A stretch of 64,000 nt of DNA from Marinifilum flexuosum (GCF_003610555.1 NZ_RAPQ01000008.1:62001-126000); one strand, 5' to 3'; counted from the first letter of the stretch, positions 53,709 to 63,667 are shown. Translations and numbers: made by a program. Notes: generated by a model not told the origin, from the letters alone.

Positions 53709-54854
53709 TTGGACTTTTACCTTAATAACCGGAATTGGAAATACCACTTTTTAATTGTTGCAGTTGTGATTGTGGCTGTTTCATTACTTTATACCAATAG
53801 TTTGGTGAAGAAACTGGCCCACGAAGAAGCAAAGAAAGTAGAGCTTTGGGCTATTGGATTAAAGAGTCTTGATACTAATCCAAACCAGGATGTTGCCTTG
53901 ATTCAGCGGATAATGGAGGGAAATGAGACCATTCCAATGATTATAGCCGATGAAAATGATAGTATAATTGCTCACAGGAATATTAATTTTCCGGAGAACC
54001 AAGAGGCGAAAGTACTATCGAGGGAATTGATTAAAATGAAGAATGAGAATCATTCCATTACCATCGACTTGATTAACAGCAAAAATTACATTTACTACGA
54101 TGATTCAAATATTCTAAAGCGCCTTGCTTGGTATCCATTCATTCAGTTGGGAGCGATTATTACTTTCATTATCATTGCATTTTTGGCATTTTCATATTCA
54201 AAATCTGCAGAACAGAATCGTGTTTGGGTTGGAATGTCAAAAGAAACAGCTCATCAATTGGGAACTCCAATTAGTTCTCTTATGGCCTGGATGGAATTGA
54301 TGAAGTCGGGAAATCCAAGTCCGACAATGGTTGAAGAAATGTCGAAAGATGTAACTAGGTTGGAGGTAATTGCCGAACGATTCTCGAAAATTGGCTCAAA
54401 ACCGATCTTAAAACCCTATAAATTGAATGAAATTCTTGAAGTAAGTATTGAATACTTGAAGAAAAGAACATCGGATAAAATAGAATTTATTTTTACCCAT
54501 ACTGATTTAAAAAATGAATTAGTGCCTTTAAACAAAGAGTTATTTTCCTGGGTGATAGAAAATTTGACAAAAAATGCGGTTGATGCCATGGAGGGGAAGG
54601 GAAAGTTGCATTTTTCCTTAACTAAAGGCAAAGAAAAAATTGTCTTGGATATTAAGGATACTGGGAAAGGAATCGCCAAAGGTCAATTTAAAACTGTATT
54701 TAAACCCGGTTACACATCTAAAAAAAGAGGGTGGGGTTTAGGATTATCATTGGCCAAAAGAATTATAGAAAATTACCATAGTGGAAAAATTTTTGTTGCC
54801 AGCTCTGAATTGGGAAAAGGCACGGTTTTTAGAATTATTTTGCCTCTAAACTGA
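53709..54854 (+). CDS. Membrane sensor histidine kinase
   Basis: 381 residues, TTG start. Two membrane helices (about 13-30 and 147-166) bracket a periplasmic sensor domain of about 115 residues. The kinase core has the phosphoacceptor KETAHQLGTPISSLMAW, N box NLTKNAVDAME, G1 DTGKGIAKG and G2 GWGLGLSLAKRII. The H-box with GTP after His belongs to the HATPase group common in Bacteroidota. The gene is single; no response regulator lies next to it. Confidence 0.88.
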   Translation: MDFYLNNRNWKYHFLIVAVVIVAVSLLYTNSLVKKLAHEEAKKVELWAIGLKSLDTNPNQDVALIQRIMEGNETIPMIIADENDSIIAHRNINFPENQEAKVLSRELIKMKNENHSITIDLINSKNYIYYDDSNILKRLAWYPFIQLGAIITFIIIAFLAFSYSKSAEQNRVWVGMSKETAHQLGTPISSLMAWMELMKSGNPSPTMVEEMSKDVTRLEVIAERFSKIGSKPILKPYKLNEILEVSIEYLKKRTSDKIEFIFTHTDLKNELVPLNKELFSWVIENLTKNAVDAMEGKGKLHFSLTKGKEKIVLDIKDTGKGIAKGQFKTVFKPGYTSKKRGWGLGLSLAKRIIENYHSGKIFVASSELGKGTVFRIILPLN

Positions 54855-54907
54855 AAGTTCTGGTTTTCAAATCACCAGAAAAGTTTTGAAACCAAAAAAG
54901 AACTCCT

Positions 54908-54915
54908 TATTTTTG
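54908..54915 (+). promoter_or_regulatory. Possible -7 promoter element (TATTTTTG)
   Basis: TAnnTTTG match about 130 bp upstream of the DUF177 gene, followed by a weak hairpin (CCCG...CGGG near 54920-54938). A second, closer element lies at 55026. Confidence 0.35.
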
Positions 54916-55025
54916 CAGCCCGTTTTTAGGCGGGTTTGCTTATTGAATGCTTATTTGGCATCAGTAATTGCTTGAAATTGACAAAAAAGATGTATTTTTT
55001 TGTGAATTCGTAAGATTAATTTTTA

Positions 55026-55033
55026 TACTTTTG
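55026..55033 (+). promoter_or_regulatory. Bacteroidota -7 promoter element (TACTTTTG)
   Basis: TAnnTTTG match 11 bp before the TTG start of the DUF177 gene, with a TTTG run about 24 bp further upstream that could be the -33 box. Confidence 0.55.
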
Positions 55034-55044
55034 CAAAGTTTTAT

Positions 55045-55581
55045 TTGAATATTTTGGAATATCCAACAAAATATACGATTCCTTTTAAGGGTTTAAAGGA
55101 TGGTTTACATGAATTTGATTTCAAGGTAAACCAAGAATTCTTTGAGTATTTTCAAGAGGAAGATGTTTATCAGGCGAAAGCTGATGTAAAAATCACTTTC
55201 AATAAAAAAACTCTGGTAACCACTTTAAAGTTTGAAATAAAAGGAAAGTTAAACGTAGCCTGCGACAGGTGTTTGGAAGAGCTGGAGGTTGAAGTTGAGG
55301 GTGAAAATTCTCTACATTTGAAATTTGGTGAAGAACACGAAGAGTTGGCAGATGATGTAATTGTTCTTGCAGAATCGGAAAACGAGATCAATGTAGCACA
55401 ATACATCTATGAGCTGTTTGAATTGAGCTTACCATTAAGCTTTGTTCACCCTGACGATGAAGAAGGAAACAGCACTTGTAATGAAAAAATGATTCAAAAA
55501 TTGAATGACCTCTCGGTGAATGAGGAAGAGAAGATTGATCCGAGATGGAATGATTTAAGAAAATTGATTGATAATAACTAG
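55045..55581 (+). CDS. DUF177 (YceD-like) protein
   Basis: 178 residues, TTG start. The DUF177 pattern is a central CDRCLEELEVEVEGE motif (about 73-87) and an acidic C-terminal half with Y-I-Y-E-L-x-E-L-S-L-P followed by DPRWNDLRKL. DUF177 genes lie directly before rpmF across bacteria, as here (16 bp). YceD has been linked to 23S rRNA accumulation in plants and bacteria (known for relatives). Confidence 0.93.
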   Translation: MNILEYPTKYTIPFKGLKDGLHEFDFKVNQEFFEYFQEEDVYQAKADVKITFNKKTLVTTLKFEIKGKLNVACDRCLEELEVEVEGENSLHLKFGEEHEELADDVIVLAESENEINVAQYIYELFELSLPLSFVHPDDEEGNSTCNEKMIQKLNDLSVNEEEKIDPRWNDLRKLIDNN

Positions 55582-55597
55582 TTAAATAGGTTGAAAA

Positions 55598-55783
55598 ATG
55601 GCACATCCAAAACACAGAACGTCGAAGCAGAGAAGAAATAAGAGAAGAAGTCATCTTAGAACAACTCCTGCTACTTTAGCATCTTGCTCAAATTGTGGAG
55701 CAACTGTTAAATATCACACTGTTTGCCCTGAGTGCGGTTATTACAGAGGCAAATTGGCTATTGAAAAAGAAGTTACAGCATAA
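55598..55783 (+). CDS. rpmF: 50S ribosomal protein L32
   Basis: 61 residues: basic start MAHPKHRTSKQRRNKRRSH, then the zinc ribbon C-x2-C ... C-x2-C (CSNCGATVKYHTVCPECG), YYRGK and a short tail. All four cysteines are present, so this is the zinc-binding form. It is translated after the DUF177 gene and its transcript probably runs on to fabH. Confidence 0.98.
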   Translation: MAHPKHRTSKQRRNKRRSHLRTTPATLASCSNCGATVKYHTVCPECGYYRGKLAIEKEVTA

Positions 55784-55816
55784 TCTGAGTACAATTAATC
55801 AGGTTTGAAGCTATAT

Positions 55817-55852
55817 AAATTTGCTCCTCAGATTTTTCTCAGGGGCAAATTT
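55817..55852. terminator. Hairpin between rpmF and fabH
   Basis: AAATTTGCTCCT (55817-55828) pairs with AGGGGCAAATTT (55841-55852). There is no T tract after it on the plus strand, so it may be a processing or attenuation stem rather than a full terminator. Confidence 0.55.
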
Positions 55853-55996
55853 GCGTTATACATGATTGTTCTTGCTATAACCCAGAATGTTGAATATGCA
55901 GGATTAAGATTATGCTGTAAATTCCATGCATAGATAGAGAAAAATCTGTATACTTGTAAGCTGAATTATCTGAAGAACACTAAGTAAGCTTAAACA

Positions 55997-56995
55997 ATGT
56001 CAAAAATTAATGCAGTTATAACAGGAGTTGGGGCTTATGTTCCCGACTACATTCTTACCAACGACGAACTAAGTACCATGGTTGACACTTCTGATGAGTG
56101 GATCATGACTCGTATTGGTATTAAAGAAAGAAGAATTCTAAAAGGAGAAGAACAAGGTTCTTCAGAATTAGGAGTAAGAGCTGTTAATCAGTTGCTAGAA
56201 AAAACAGGAACTTCACCTGAAGAAGTTGACTTGGTGATTTGTGCAACAGTAACTCCTGATATGCAATTTCCTGCAACAGCAAACATTATCAGTGATAAGG
56301 CCGGAATAAACAATGCTTTTAGCTTTGACCTAAATGCAGGATGTTCAGGTTTCCTTTATGCTTTAGCGACAGGTTCTAAATATATACAGTCTGGTATGTA
56401 TAAGAAAGTTGTAGTAGTTGGTGCAGAAAAAATGTCATCAATCGTTGATTACACCGATCGTCAAACATGTCCAATTTTTGGTGATGGTTCGGCAGCAGTT
56501 ATGTTGGAACCAACAACTGAAGAGGTAGGTGTAATGGATGAAATGTTACACACAGCAGGTTTTGGTCGTAAGCATTTGCATCAAAAAGCAGGAGGTTCAT
56601 GTAAGCCAGCTTCACACGAAACTGTTGATGCTCGCGAACACTTCATTTACCAAGAAGGTAACCACGTGTTCAAACATGCGGTTTCTAACATGGCTGATGT
56701 TTCAGTAGAAATGATGGAAAAACACAACATGACAGCTGATGATTTGGCTTGGTTGGTTCCACATCAGGCAAATAATCGTATTATCGAGGCTACAGCTAAA
56801 AGAATGGGCTTAGCTAAGGAAAAAGTGATGATTAACATCGAGAAATACGGTAATACAACTTCAGCTACCATTCCATTGTGTTTATGGGAGTGGGAAGATC
56901 AATTGAAAAAAGGAGATAATATTATTCTATCAGGATTTGGTGCAGGTTTTACCTGGGGATCTATTCTGTTGAAATGGGGTTACGATCCTAAATAG
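55997..56995 (+). CDS. fabH: Beta-ketoacyl-ACP synthase III
   Basis: 332 residues. The Cys-His-Asn triad is visible in [11 protein letters not shown] (Cys about 115), [10 protein letters not shown] (His about 256) and [10 protein letters not shown], along with the N-terminal [14 protein letters not shown]. It starts fatty acid synthesis by condensing acetyl-CoA (or a branched primer) with malonyl-ACP. plsX, often found between rpmF and fabH, is absent here. A terminator follows. Confidence 0.96.
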   Translation: MSKINAVITGVGAYVPDYILTNDELSTMVDTSDEWIMTRIGIKERRILKGEEQGSSELGVRAVNQLLEKTGTSPEEVDLVICATVTPDMQFPATANIISDKAGINNAFSFDLNAGCSGFLYALATGSKYIQSGMYKKVVVVGAEKMSSIVDYTDRQTCPIFGDGSAAVMLEPTTEEVGVMDEMLHTAGFGRKHLHQKAGGSCKPASHETVDAREHFIYQEGNHVFKHAVSNMADVSVEMMEKHNMTADDLAWLVPHQANNRIIEATAKRMGLAKEKVMINIEKYGNTTSATIPLCLWEWEDQLKKGDNIILSGFGAGFTWGSILLKWGYDPK

Positions 56996-57020
56996 AATTT
57001 TATTACCACAAGATATTATA

Positions 57021-57048
57021 AAGGCTTCCATTTGGAAGCCTTTTTTTG
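57021..57048 (+). terminator. Terminator of fabH
   Basis: AAGGCTTCCA (57021-57030) pairs with TGGAAGCCTT (57033-57042), then a T run. Confidence 0.9.
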
Positions 57049-57091
57049 TATTGAAACTTGACATAGAAGTGGGATTTCTGCCTCAAATTTT

Positions 57092-57099
57092 TATATTTG
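57092..57099 (+). promoter_or_regulatory. Bacteroidota -7 promoter element (TATATTTG)
   Basis: TAnnTTTG match 176 bp upstream of the bactofilin gene; if used, it gives a ~165-nt leader for the bactofilin-atp transcript. No fold is evident in that leader. Confidence 0.4.
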
Positions 57100-57274
57100 T
57101 ATGGTCCGCGAACATGGGTGCTGTAGATTGGAGAAAATAAAGAGAATGTTCGTATACTTTTTTAAGAAATTTAGAGTTGATATAGGTGTCAATTCAGGGC
57201 AATAAAAGAGTAGAATATTTGATTGTATTTTATCAGTTACAATAGATATTGTCCACCTCAATAAGATTTCAAAC

Positions 57275-57667
57275 ATGTTTAGTAAAAAGAATAAAATGAG
57301 CAGAAACAACGACGTACAACCAACCGCAGTAAACCTTATTTGTGATGGAACATCAATAAAAGGCGACGTTCAAGCATCTAGAGATATCCGTATTGATGGC
57401 TACTTAAACGGTAAAATGCAGGTAAACGGAAAGGTAGTTGTAGGAAATACAGGTAAAATCGAAGGTGATATTAGTTGTAAAACAATAGATGTATCGGGTA
57501 GAGTAGAAGGTAATATTATTGCTTCAGAAATGGTGAACCTGAAATCTACAGCTTTAATATTAGGAAACATTGCTACTGATAAGATTTCTGTTGAGCCTGG
57601 TGCTAAGTTTACCGGATCTTGTAAAATGGGTGAAGCAGCACCTGCAAAGGATGAAAAGAAAAAATAA
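57275..57667 (+). CDS. Bactofilin (polymer-forming cytoskeletal protein)
   Basis: 130 residues. The core (about 22-115) is the bactofilin beta-helix with repeating turns (GTSIKGDVQASRDIRIDGYLNGKMQVNGKVVVGNTG). Flanking residues are short and disordered. A second possible start is seven codons in (ATG at 57296). Bactofilins form membrane-associated filaments that localise cell-wall or partition proteins. Its 3' end overlaps the AtpZ gene by 17 bp, so it leads the ATP synthase transcript. Confidence 0.95.
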   Translation: MFSKKNKMSRNNDVQPTAVNLICDGTSIKGDVQASRDIRIDGYLNGKMQVNGKVVVGNTGKIEGDISCKTIDVSGRVEGNIIASEMVNLKSTALILGNIATDKISVEPGAKFTGSCKMGEAAPAKDEKKK

Positions 57668-57887
57668 TCCTGAAAAGGATAATAAAAGAAAACAGCTAAG
57701 TGGAGTTATTAAATACTCCGGCTTGGCTTTTCAAATGATTGTGGTAATTCTGGTGGTTTTATACGGAGGTATGAAACTCGATGAATACCTGCAAAAAGAA
57801 TTTCCCTTATTTACTATTATAGGAGCATTTTTAGGCGTGATACTATCCCTCTATTTCGCTTTAAAAGATTTTATAAAAATGAAGTAG
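57651..57887 (+). CDS. AtpZ/AtpI family protein
   Basis: 78 residues from the ATG at 57651; the longer frame from 57570 is internal to bactofilin and lacks family character. A basic N terminus is followed by two membrane helices (GLAFQMIVVILVVLYGGMKLDEYL and IGAFLGVILSLYFALKDF), the AtpZ pattern (GxxFQ...G...LD). AtpI/AtpZ proteins aid c-ring assembly or Mg2+/Ca2+ transport next to ATP synthase. Confidence 0.88.
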   Translation: MKRKNNPEKDNKRKQLSGVIKYSGLAFQMIVVILVVLYGGMKLDEYLQKEFPLFTIIGAFLGVILSLYFALKDFIKMK

Positions 57888-57894
57888 AAGTATT

Positions 57895-58287
57895 ATGGAA
57901 AAAAAATACAAATCATACATTCTTAGGTTAGGATTGATATCCGTTTTTCTACTATTTGGATCGATTGCTTTATTCCTTACAGTTTTAAAGCCTTGGTTCA
58001 ATTATATTTTTCCTTTCGTGATTTTATATTTTTTCTTATTCAATTCCATTCAACATTTTAAGTTGTTGAGATTATCAAAGGGAGATCCAAGAGTTTTCCA
58101 TACAAATTATATGGCTTGGTTTGGAATAAAATTATTTCTGAACTTGAGTTTCGTAATCGTATACGTATTGCTGAACAGGGCGCAGGCATTGAGTTTTGTA
58201 TTGTTCTTTGCCTTTTGTTATGTGGTATATACTACCTTCGAAGTAATTGTACTATCTAAGACTTTAAGGTCGGGAAATATTAAATAG
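57895..58287 (+). CDS. Small membrane protein of the atp locus (AtpI-like)
   Basis: 130 residues with four membrane segments (LGLISVFLLFGSIALFL, YIFPFVILYFFLF, IKLFLNLSFVIVYVLL, LFFAFCYVVYTTFEVIVLS). Hydrophobicity profile and place between AtpZ and atpB match the Bacteroidota subunit-I-like protein; sequence identity to AtpI is not evident. Function inferred only from position. Confidence 0.65.
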   Translation: MEKKYKSYILRLGLISVFLLFGSIALFLTVLKPWFNYIFPFVILYFFLFNSIQHFKLLRLSKGDPRVFHTNYMAWFGIKLFLNLSFVIVYVLLNRAQALSFVLFFAFCYVVYTTFEVIVLSKTLRSGNIK

Positions 58288-58290
58288 ACC

Positions 58291-58318
58291 AAAAAAGTTT
58301 TGTGGAGAACTTTTTTTA
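58291..58318 (+). terminator. Terminator-like hairpin between AtpI-like gene and atpB
   Basis: AAAAAAGTT (58291-58299) pairs with AACTTTTTT (from 58308), followed by T-rich DNA. It could separate or attenuate the atpB transcript from the upstream genes. Confidence 0.55.
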
Positions 58319-58457
58319 TTAAATTTGAGGGACAAAATTCAGGGATGGCAAATTTTTCAATACTGTCATTCTGATAATTTAGTCTATTGACAATTAAAAT
58401 AACAGATTGAATTGATCTGACTTTTGTAAGGATCTATTCATAGCAAGTGTTGTAAGT

Positions 58458-59540
58458 ATGAAAAACATTCATCGATTTCTACTAATCTTCTTCTTTATTG
58501 CTAGCGCTGTTCCAGCGTTCGCATCTGATGAACATGACCAACATGCTCACCACGATACTCACAAAAAGGAAAAATTCGAACCTGGTAACTTTATCATGGA
58601 CCATATTGCCGATGCTTACGATTGGCATATCTTATCCTATAAAGACAAGCATGTTTCGGTTCCTCTTCCTGTAATTGTGATATCTGAACAATCAGGTTTC
58701 CATATGTTCATGTCAAGTAAATTCCATCATGGGCATGATGCATACAAAGGTTTTTACATTGCGCAAGAAGGTGAATTTAGAGGCAAGGTTGTCGAAAAAA
58801 TTAATGGACATGAAGTACGACCATTCGATATTTCAATGACCAAGAACGTTGTTGCATTACTTATTAGTATGATAATCCTATTATGGGTTTTCATATCAGT
58901 TGCTAAAGCTTACACCAAAAGAAAAGGACAAGCACCTAAAGGGATGCAGTCACTAATGGAACCATTAATTCTGTTTGTACGTGACGAAATTGCAAAGCCT
59001 GCAATTGGTGAAAAGAAATACGAAAAGTACATGCCATTCCTTTTAACCATTTTCTTCTTTATATGGTTGAACAATTTAATGGGATTGGTTCCATTAATTC
59101 CGGGTGGTGCGAACGTAACAGGGAATATTACTATCACAATGGTTTTGGCTCTGTTTACATTTATTATCACTACAGTGAATGGCAATAAAAATTACTGGGT
59201 TCACATTTTTAATACACCAGGAGTACCTTGGTGGTTGAAATTTCCTGTACCATTAATGCCACTTGTTGAACTTATGGGTGTGTTTACAAAACCATTTGTT
59301 TTAATGGTCCGTTTGTTCGCAAACATCACAGCAGGTCACATGATCGTACTGGCATTTGTGAGCTTGATCTTCATATTTGGACAAATTAGCCCAATGTTGG
59401 GATACGGAACATCGGTTATCTCTGTATTGTTTGTAATTTTTATGGATATGTTGGAGCTGCTTGTAGCATTGATTCAGGCATATGTATTTACGCTTCTTTC
59501 TGCGCTTTACTTTGGTATGGCAACAGAAGAACATCATTAG
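58458..59540 (+). CDS. atpB: F0F1 ATP synthase subunit a
   Basis: 360 residues, long for AtpB because of a ~130-residue N-terminal extension: signal peptide ending SAVPAFA, then a His/Asp-rich segment (SDEHDQHAHHDTHKKE) typical of Bacteroidota. Five or six helices follow, with the essential Arg in VLMVRLFANITAGHM and the C-terminal ELLVALIQAYVFTLLSALY. It forms the proton half-channels with the c ring. Confidence 0.95.
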   Translation: MKNIHRFLLIFFFIASAVPAFASDEHDQHAHHDTHKKEKFEPGNFIMDHIADAYDWHILSYKDKHVSVPLPVIVISEQSGFHMFMSSKFHHGHDAYKGFYIAQEGEFRGKVVEKINGHEVRPFDISMTKNVVALLISMIILLWVFISVAKAYTKRKGQAPKGMQSLMEPLILFVRDEIAKPAIGEKKYEKYMPFLLTIFFFIWLNNLMGLVPLIPGGANVTGNITITMVLALFTFIITTVNGNKNYWVHIFNTPGVPWWLKFPVPLMPLVELMGVFTKPFVLMVRLFANITAGHMIVLAFVSLIFIFGQISPMLGYGTSVISVLFVIFMDMLELLVALIQAYVFTLLSALYFGMATEEHH

Positions 59541-59581
59541 AATTTTCAACTCCTTAAATGGAGCTATTTATAGTTTTTTAA

Positions 59582-59857
<276 letters not shown>

Positions 59858-59956
59858 TAGCATTATCCACAATTTGCCAAAAAGGGATTGCCTGAGGCAA
59901 ATTGTGGTAACAATTGATTATTAAAATCCACCGGAAGGTGAAAAAAATAGAATAAT

Positions 59957-60451
59957 ATGGGCTTGGTAACACCTGAATTAGGAACTTTTATATGGATGTT
60001 TTTGGCATTTGCCATTGTACTTTTTATCCTTAAAAAGTTTGCCTGGAAACCAATATTGAATGCCTTAAAAGAGCGTGAAGAGTCGATTGAAGACGCATTA
60101 CGTTCTGCTGATCGTGCTAAAGAAGAAATGGCTGAATTGCAGGCCGACAATGAAAGAATTCTTCAGGAGGCAAGAAAAGAGCGTGAAGGAATGCTTAAAG
60201 AGGCAAAAGAAATGAGTACTAAAATTGTTAATGAAGCGAAGCAAAAAGCAACTCAAGAAGCCGATAAACTGGTTGAATCTGCCAGAGCTAACATTGAGAG
60301 TGAAAAAGCGGCTGCATTAAACGAAATTAAAGCTCAGGTAGCTAATCTATCAGTTGAAATCGCTGAGAAAGTTCTTCGTCAGCAATTTGCCGAAGATCAG
60401 CAACAAAAAGATTACTTCAAGAAGTTAATGGACGAAGTAAAGCTTAATTAG
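59957..60451 (+). CDS. atpF: F0F1 ATP synthase subunit b
   Basis: 164 residues. One membrane helix near the start (LGTFIWMFLAFAIVLFILKKF) and a long charged helix (about 35-155) with FAWKPILNALKEREESIEDAL and EKAAALNEIKAQVANLSVEIAEKVL. It forms the peripheral stalk. Single b gene, so a homodimer. Confidence 0.96.
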   Translation: MGLVTPELGTFIWMFLAFAIVLFILKKFAWKPILNALKEREESIEDALRSADRAKEEMAELQADNERILQEARKEREGMLKEAKEMSTKIVNEAKQKATQEADKLVESARANIESEKAAALNEIKAQVANLSVEIAEKVLRQQFAEDQQQKDYFKKLMDEVKLN

Positions 60452-60519
60452 TATCCCGATAGTTCTCGGGAGAGTTAATGAGACAGTAATTCTCTCATCT
60501 CTTATCTAATAAAAAAAAC
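60452..60519 (+). other. Hairpin in the atpF-atpH gap
   Basis: CCCGA and TCGGG pair around TAGTTC near 60454-60470, and ATGAGA pairs with TCTCAT further on. These may tune expression of atpH and beyond relative to atpBEF. Confidence 0.4.
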
Positions 60520-61068
60520 ATGAACGAAAGTAAAATCTCGGTTCGATATGCCAAAGCTCTTTTCGAATTAGGAAAAGAGAAGAATTTGATCGAAACTTTT
60601 ATATCAGATATTAAAGTTATTGATGATCTGATTAAAGAAAGTTCTGATTTTTGGTTGATGATTGAAAGTCCGGTGGTGAAAACTCTTCAGAAAAGGAAGA
60701 CAGTGAAGCAGATATTTACTGGTAATATTGATGCGATGACATTGAATTTCCTTGATTTGGTTCTACAAAACAGAAGAGAGATTTACATCAAAGATATTTC
60801 CAGAAACTTCCTGGCTCTTTGCAGAAAAGATATGGGAATATTATCGGCAACTCTTACATCAGCAGCCAAACTTGAAGATGCAAGCAAGCAGAAAATATCT
60901 GATCTTCTTGAAAAATCTTTCAATTCTAAGATAGAATTAACAGAAGTGATCGATGAGGATATCATTGGTGGTTTTGTAATTCGTGTTGAAGATCAACAAT
61001 TAGATGCTTCGGTTGCCAGTCAATTGAATCAAATCAAACGAGAATTACTAACGAACAGAATTAGCTAA
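60520..61068 (+). CDS. atpH: F0F1 ATP synthase subunit delta
   Basis: 182 residues. N-terminal helical domain begins ISVRYAKALFELGKEKN, and the C-terminal part has DEDIIGGFVIRVEDQQLDASVASQLNQIKREL, the delta/OSCP signature. It joins the b stalk to the top of the alpha subunits. Confidence 0.96.
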   Translation: MNESKISVRYAKALFELGKEKNLIETFISDIKVIDDLIKESSDFWLMIESPVVKTLQKRKTVKQIFTGNIDAMTLNFLDLVLQNRREIYIKDISRNFLALCRKDMGILSATLTSAAKLEDASKQKISDLLEKSFNSKIELTEVIDEDIIGGFVIRVEDQQLDASVASQLNQIKRELLTNRIS

Positions 61069-61116
61069 AAGCTAATGGCTTATTAAGAATATAAATCAGT
61101 CTAATAAGAATTAAAT

Positions 61117-62718
61117 ATGGCTAGTATTAAACCTGCAGAAGTTTCGGAAATTCTAAAGCAGCAATTAGAAGGATTAAAAACCGAAGCAGAACTGGAAGAA
61201 GTCGGAACCGTATTGCAAGTAGGTGATGGTATCGCTCGCATTTACGGATTATCGAATGTAGAATCAAATGAGTTGATCGAATTCCAAAATGGTGTATTGG
61301 GTATTGTTTTGAACTTAGAGGAAGACAATATTGGTGCAGTACTTTTGGGTGAATCACAAGGTATTAAAGAAGGTGACGTAGTAAAACGTACCAAACGTAT
61401 CGCCTCTATCAATGTTGGAGAAGGCATGTTGGGACGTGTTATCAACACCATTGGTGAACCGATTGACGGTAAAGGTGAAATTACAGGAACAACTTACGAA
61501 ATGCCATTGGAGCGTAAAGCACCAGGGGTAATTTATCGTCAGCCGGTAAACGAACCTTTGCAAACAGGATTGAAAGCAATTGATGCAATGATTCCAATCG
61601 GACGTGGACAGCGTGAGTTAATCATTGGTGACCGTCAGACTGGTAAAACTGCTATTGCAATTGATACCATTATCAATCAGAAAGAATTTTACGACAAGGG
61701 TGAGCCTGTATACTGTATTTATGTAGCTGTAGGACAGAAAGGTTCAACCGTTGCGAATATTGCCAGAACTCTGGAAGAAAATGGAGCTATGGCTTATACA
61801 ACAATTGTATCTGCAACTGCATCAGATCCAGCTGCACTACAATTCTACGCACCATTTGCGGGTGCATCTATTGGTGAGTTCTTCCGTGATACAGGTCGTC
61901 CTGCATTAATTATTTATGATGATTTATCGAAGCAGGCAGTATCATATCGTGAGGTATCATTATTGCTTCGCCGTCCACCGGGACGTGAGGCTTATCCAGG
62001 AGACGTATTCTATCTTCACTCAAGATTATTAGAGCGTGCTGCTAAGGTGATTAACTCTGATGAAATTGCTCGTCAGATGAACGATCTACCAGAGAGTTTG
62101 AAGAATGCCAAGGATGAAAACGGAGAATCAATCATTAAAGGTGGTGGTTCGTTAACTGCACTTCCAATTATTGAAACTCAGGCGGGTGACGTATCTGCAT
62201 ATATCCCAACCAACGTAATTTCGATTACTGATGGTCAGATCTTCTTGGAATCAGATTTATTTAATGCTGGTATTCGTCCTGCAATTAACGTAGGTATCTC
62301 AGTATCTCGTGTGGGTGGTAACGCTCAAATTAAATCGATGAAGAAAGTTGCTGGTACCTTGAAACTTGACCAGGCACAGTATCGTGAGCTAGAGGCATTT
62401 GCCAAGTTTGGTTCTGATATGGATGCTGCGACCTTATCTGTTCTTGACAAGGGTGCTAAAAACGTTGAGATCTTGAAACAAGGACAGTATTCTCCTGTTA
62501 CTGTGGATAAGCAAGTTGCGATTCTGTACTGTGGTACTCAAGGTTTATTGAGAAATGTTCCTACTGATAAGGTAAAAGAATTTGAGCATGATTTCATTCA
62601 GTTTATGGAATTAAAGCATAAAGATGTATTGGTAGAACTTGGATCAGGGAAATATACGAAGGAAGCGCAGGATATCATGCGTAAAGTAGCTGAAGAAGTA
62701 GCTGCAAAGTATAAATAA
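61117..62718 (+). CDS. atpA: F0F1 ATP synthase subunit alpha
   Basis: 533 residues. P-loop [13 protein letters not shown] (about 170-182), the alpha signature [13 protein letters not shown], and the arginine finger in that Ser-Arg. Codon use here and in the rest of the operon is enriched for codons such as CGT and GGT, suggesting high expression. The 79-bp gap to atpG holds an AT-rich inverted repeat. Confidence 0.98.
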   Translation: MASIKPAEVSEILKQQLEGLKTEAELEEVGTVLQVGDGIARIYGLSNVESNELIEFQNGVLGIVLNLEEDNIGAVLLGESQGIKEGDVVKRTKRIASINVGEGMLGRVINTIGEPIDGKGEITGTTYEMPLERKAPGVIYRQPVNEPLQTGLKAIDAMIPIGRGQRELIIGDRQTGKTAIAIDTIINQKEFYDKGEPVYCIYVAVGQKGSTVANIARTLEENGAMAYTTIVSATASDPAALQFYAPFAGASIGEFFRDTGRPALIIYDDLSKQAVSYREVSLLLRRPPGREAYPGDVFYLHSRLLERAAKVINSDEIARQMNDLPESLKNAKDENGESIIKGGGSLTALPIIETQAGDVSAYIPTNVISITDGQIFLESDLFNAGIRPAINVGISVSRVGGNAQIKSMKKVAGTLKLDQAQYRELEAFAKFGSDMDAATLSVLDKGAKNVEILKQGQYSPVTVDKQVAILYCGTQGLLRNVPTDKVKEFEHDFIQFMELKHKDVLVELGSGKYTKEAQDIMRKVAEEVAAKYK

Positions 62719-62797
62719 TTATCAATTAACAATTATCAATTAGTAATGAAAATTGCTTTATTACTAATTGTTAATTACTAATTACTAATTGAATCAA
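62719..62797. repeat. AT-rich inverted repeat between atpA and atpG
   Basis: CAATTAGTAAT (62737-62747) pairs perfectly with ATTACTAATTG (62760-62770), and the arms extend imperfectly to about 62724-62784 through reiterated CAATTA/TAATTG motifs. A related TTATTCATTAATAATTA sequence lies upstream of polA (32350-32380). It resembles an interspersed AT-rich repeat inserted between operon genes. Confidence 0.7.
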
Positions 62798-63667
62798 ATG
62801 GCTAATTTAAAAGAAATTCGTACTCGTATTTCGTCGGTTCAGAAAACCAAACAGGTTACTGCAGCGATGAAAATGGTTTCTGCTGCTAAATTGAAAAAAG
62901 CTCAGGATGCCATTGTACAAATTCGTCCGTATGCCGATAAATTACACGAGATTCTTTCGAATCTTACAGGAAGCTTAAATCCTGATGATAATTTGTATGG
63001 TGTGCAGCGAAAAGCCGACAAGATATTATTGATCGCCATTACTTCGAATAAGGGACTTTGTGGTGCTTTTAATTCAAATGTAATCAAGCAGGTAAATGTT
63101 CTTACCGAAGGAGTTTATGCCGATCAAAATCAAAAAGGGAATCTTGAAGTGCTCTGTATTGGTAAGCAGGCTAATGAAATACTTAAGAAGACTCATAAAG
63201 TAATTGGTGAACGCAATAGCTTGTACGATGATTTGAGCTTTGAGAATGTTTCGGCCTTGGCAGAATTAATCATGGAAGAATTTGTAGAAGGAAAATACGA
63301 TAAGGTAGAGTTGGTGTACAACCAGTTTAAAAATGCCGGTGTGCAAATTTTAACTACCGAACAATTCTTACCTGTTCAGCAAGATGAGGATGAGAACAAT
63401 GTTCAGTCGGATTACATTTTTGAGCCAAATAAAGAAGAGATTGTTCAGGATTTGATTCCTAAATCGCTAAAAACTCAATTCTTTAAAGCAATGTTGGATT
63501 CGTTTGCTTCAGAGCACGGAGCACGTATGACGGCTATGCATAAGGCAACCGATAATGCTTCTGATTTGATTCAGGAGTTGAACCTAACATACAACAAAGC
63601 TCGTCAGGCTGCAATTACCAACGAAATTTTGGAAATTGTATCTGGTGCGAACGCCTTAGCCCAATAA
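62798..63667 (+). CDS. atpG: F0F1 ATP synthase subunit gamma
   Basis: 289 residues. I chose the ATG at 62798 (MANLKEIRTRI) over an in-frame TTG nine bases earlier, because the former matches the family N terminus. The signatures MKMVSAAKL (about 25) and C-terminal MLDSFASEHGARMTAMHKATDNA and ITNEILEIVSGANAL are clear. It forms the rotor shaft. The operon ends here: atpD and atpC are not present in this order. Confidence 0.97.
   Translation: MANLKEIRTRISSVQKTKQVTAAMKMVSAAKLKKAQDAIVQIRPYADKLHEILSNLTGSLNPDDNLYGVQRKADKILLIAITSNKGLCGAFNSNVIKQVNVLTEGVYADQNQKGNLEVLCIGKQANEILKKTHKVIGERNSLYDDLSFENVSALAELIMEEFVEGKYDKVELVYNQFKNAGVQILTTEQFLPVQQDEDENNVQSDYIFEPNKEEIVQDLIPKSLKTQFFKAMLDSFASEHGARMTAMHKATDNASDLIQELNLTYNKARQAAITNEILEIVSGANALAQ

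Noticed and set aside
54917-54940. Terminator after the histidine kinase at 53709
   Set aside because: The stem CCCG/CGGG is only four pairs with no proper T tract, and it follows a promoter-like element; evidence is too weak to list.
59863-59871. DnaA box (TTATCCACA) between atpE and atpF as an origin signal
   Set aside because: A single box; another (TGTGGATAA) lies inside atpA at 62502. Two isolated 9-mers in 64 kb are not beyond chance, and no AT-rich unwinding region or cluster is present.
59863-60150. 95-codon minus-strand frame over atpF
   Set aside because: Antisense to conserved atpF, low-complexity peptide, no promoter or domain.
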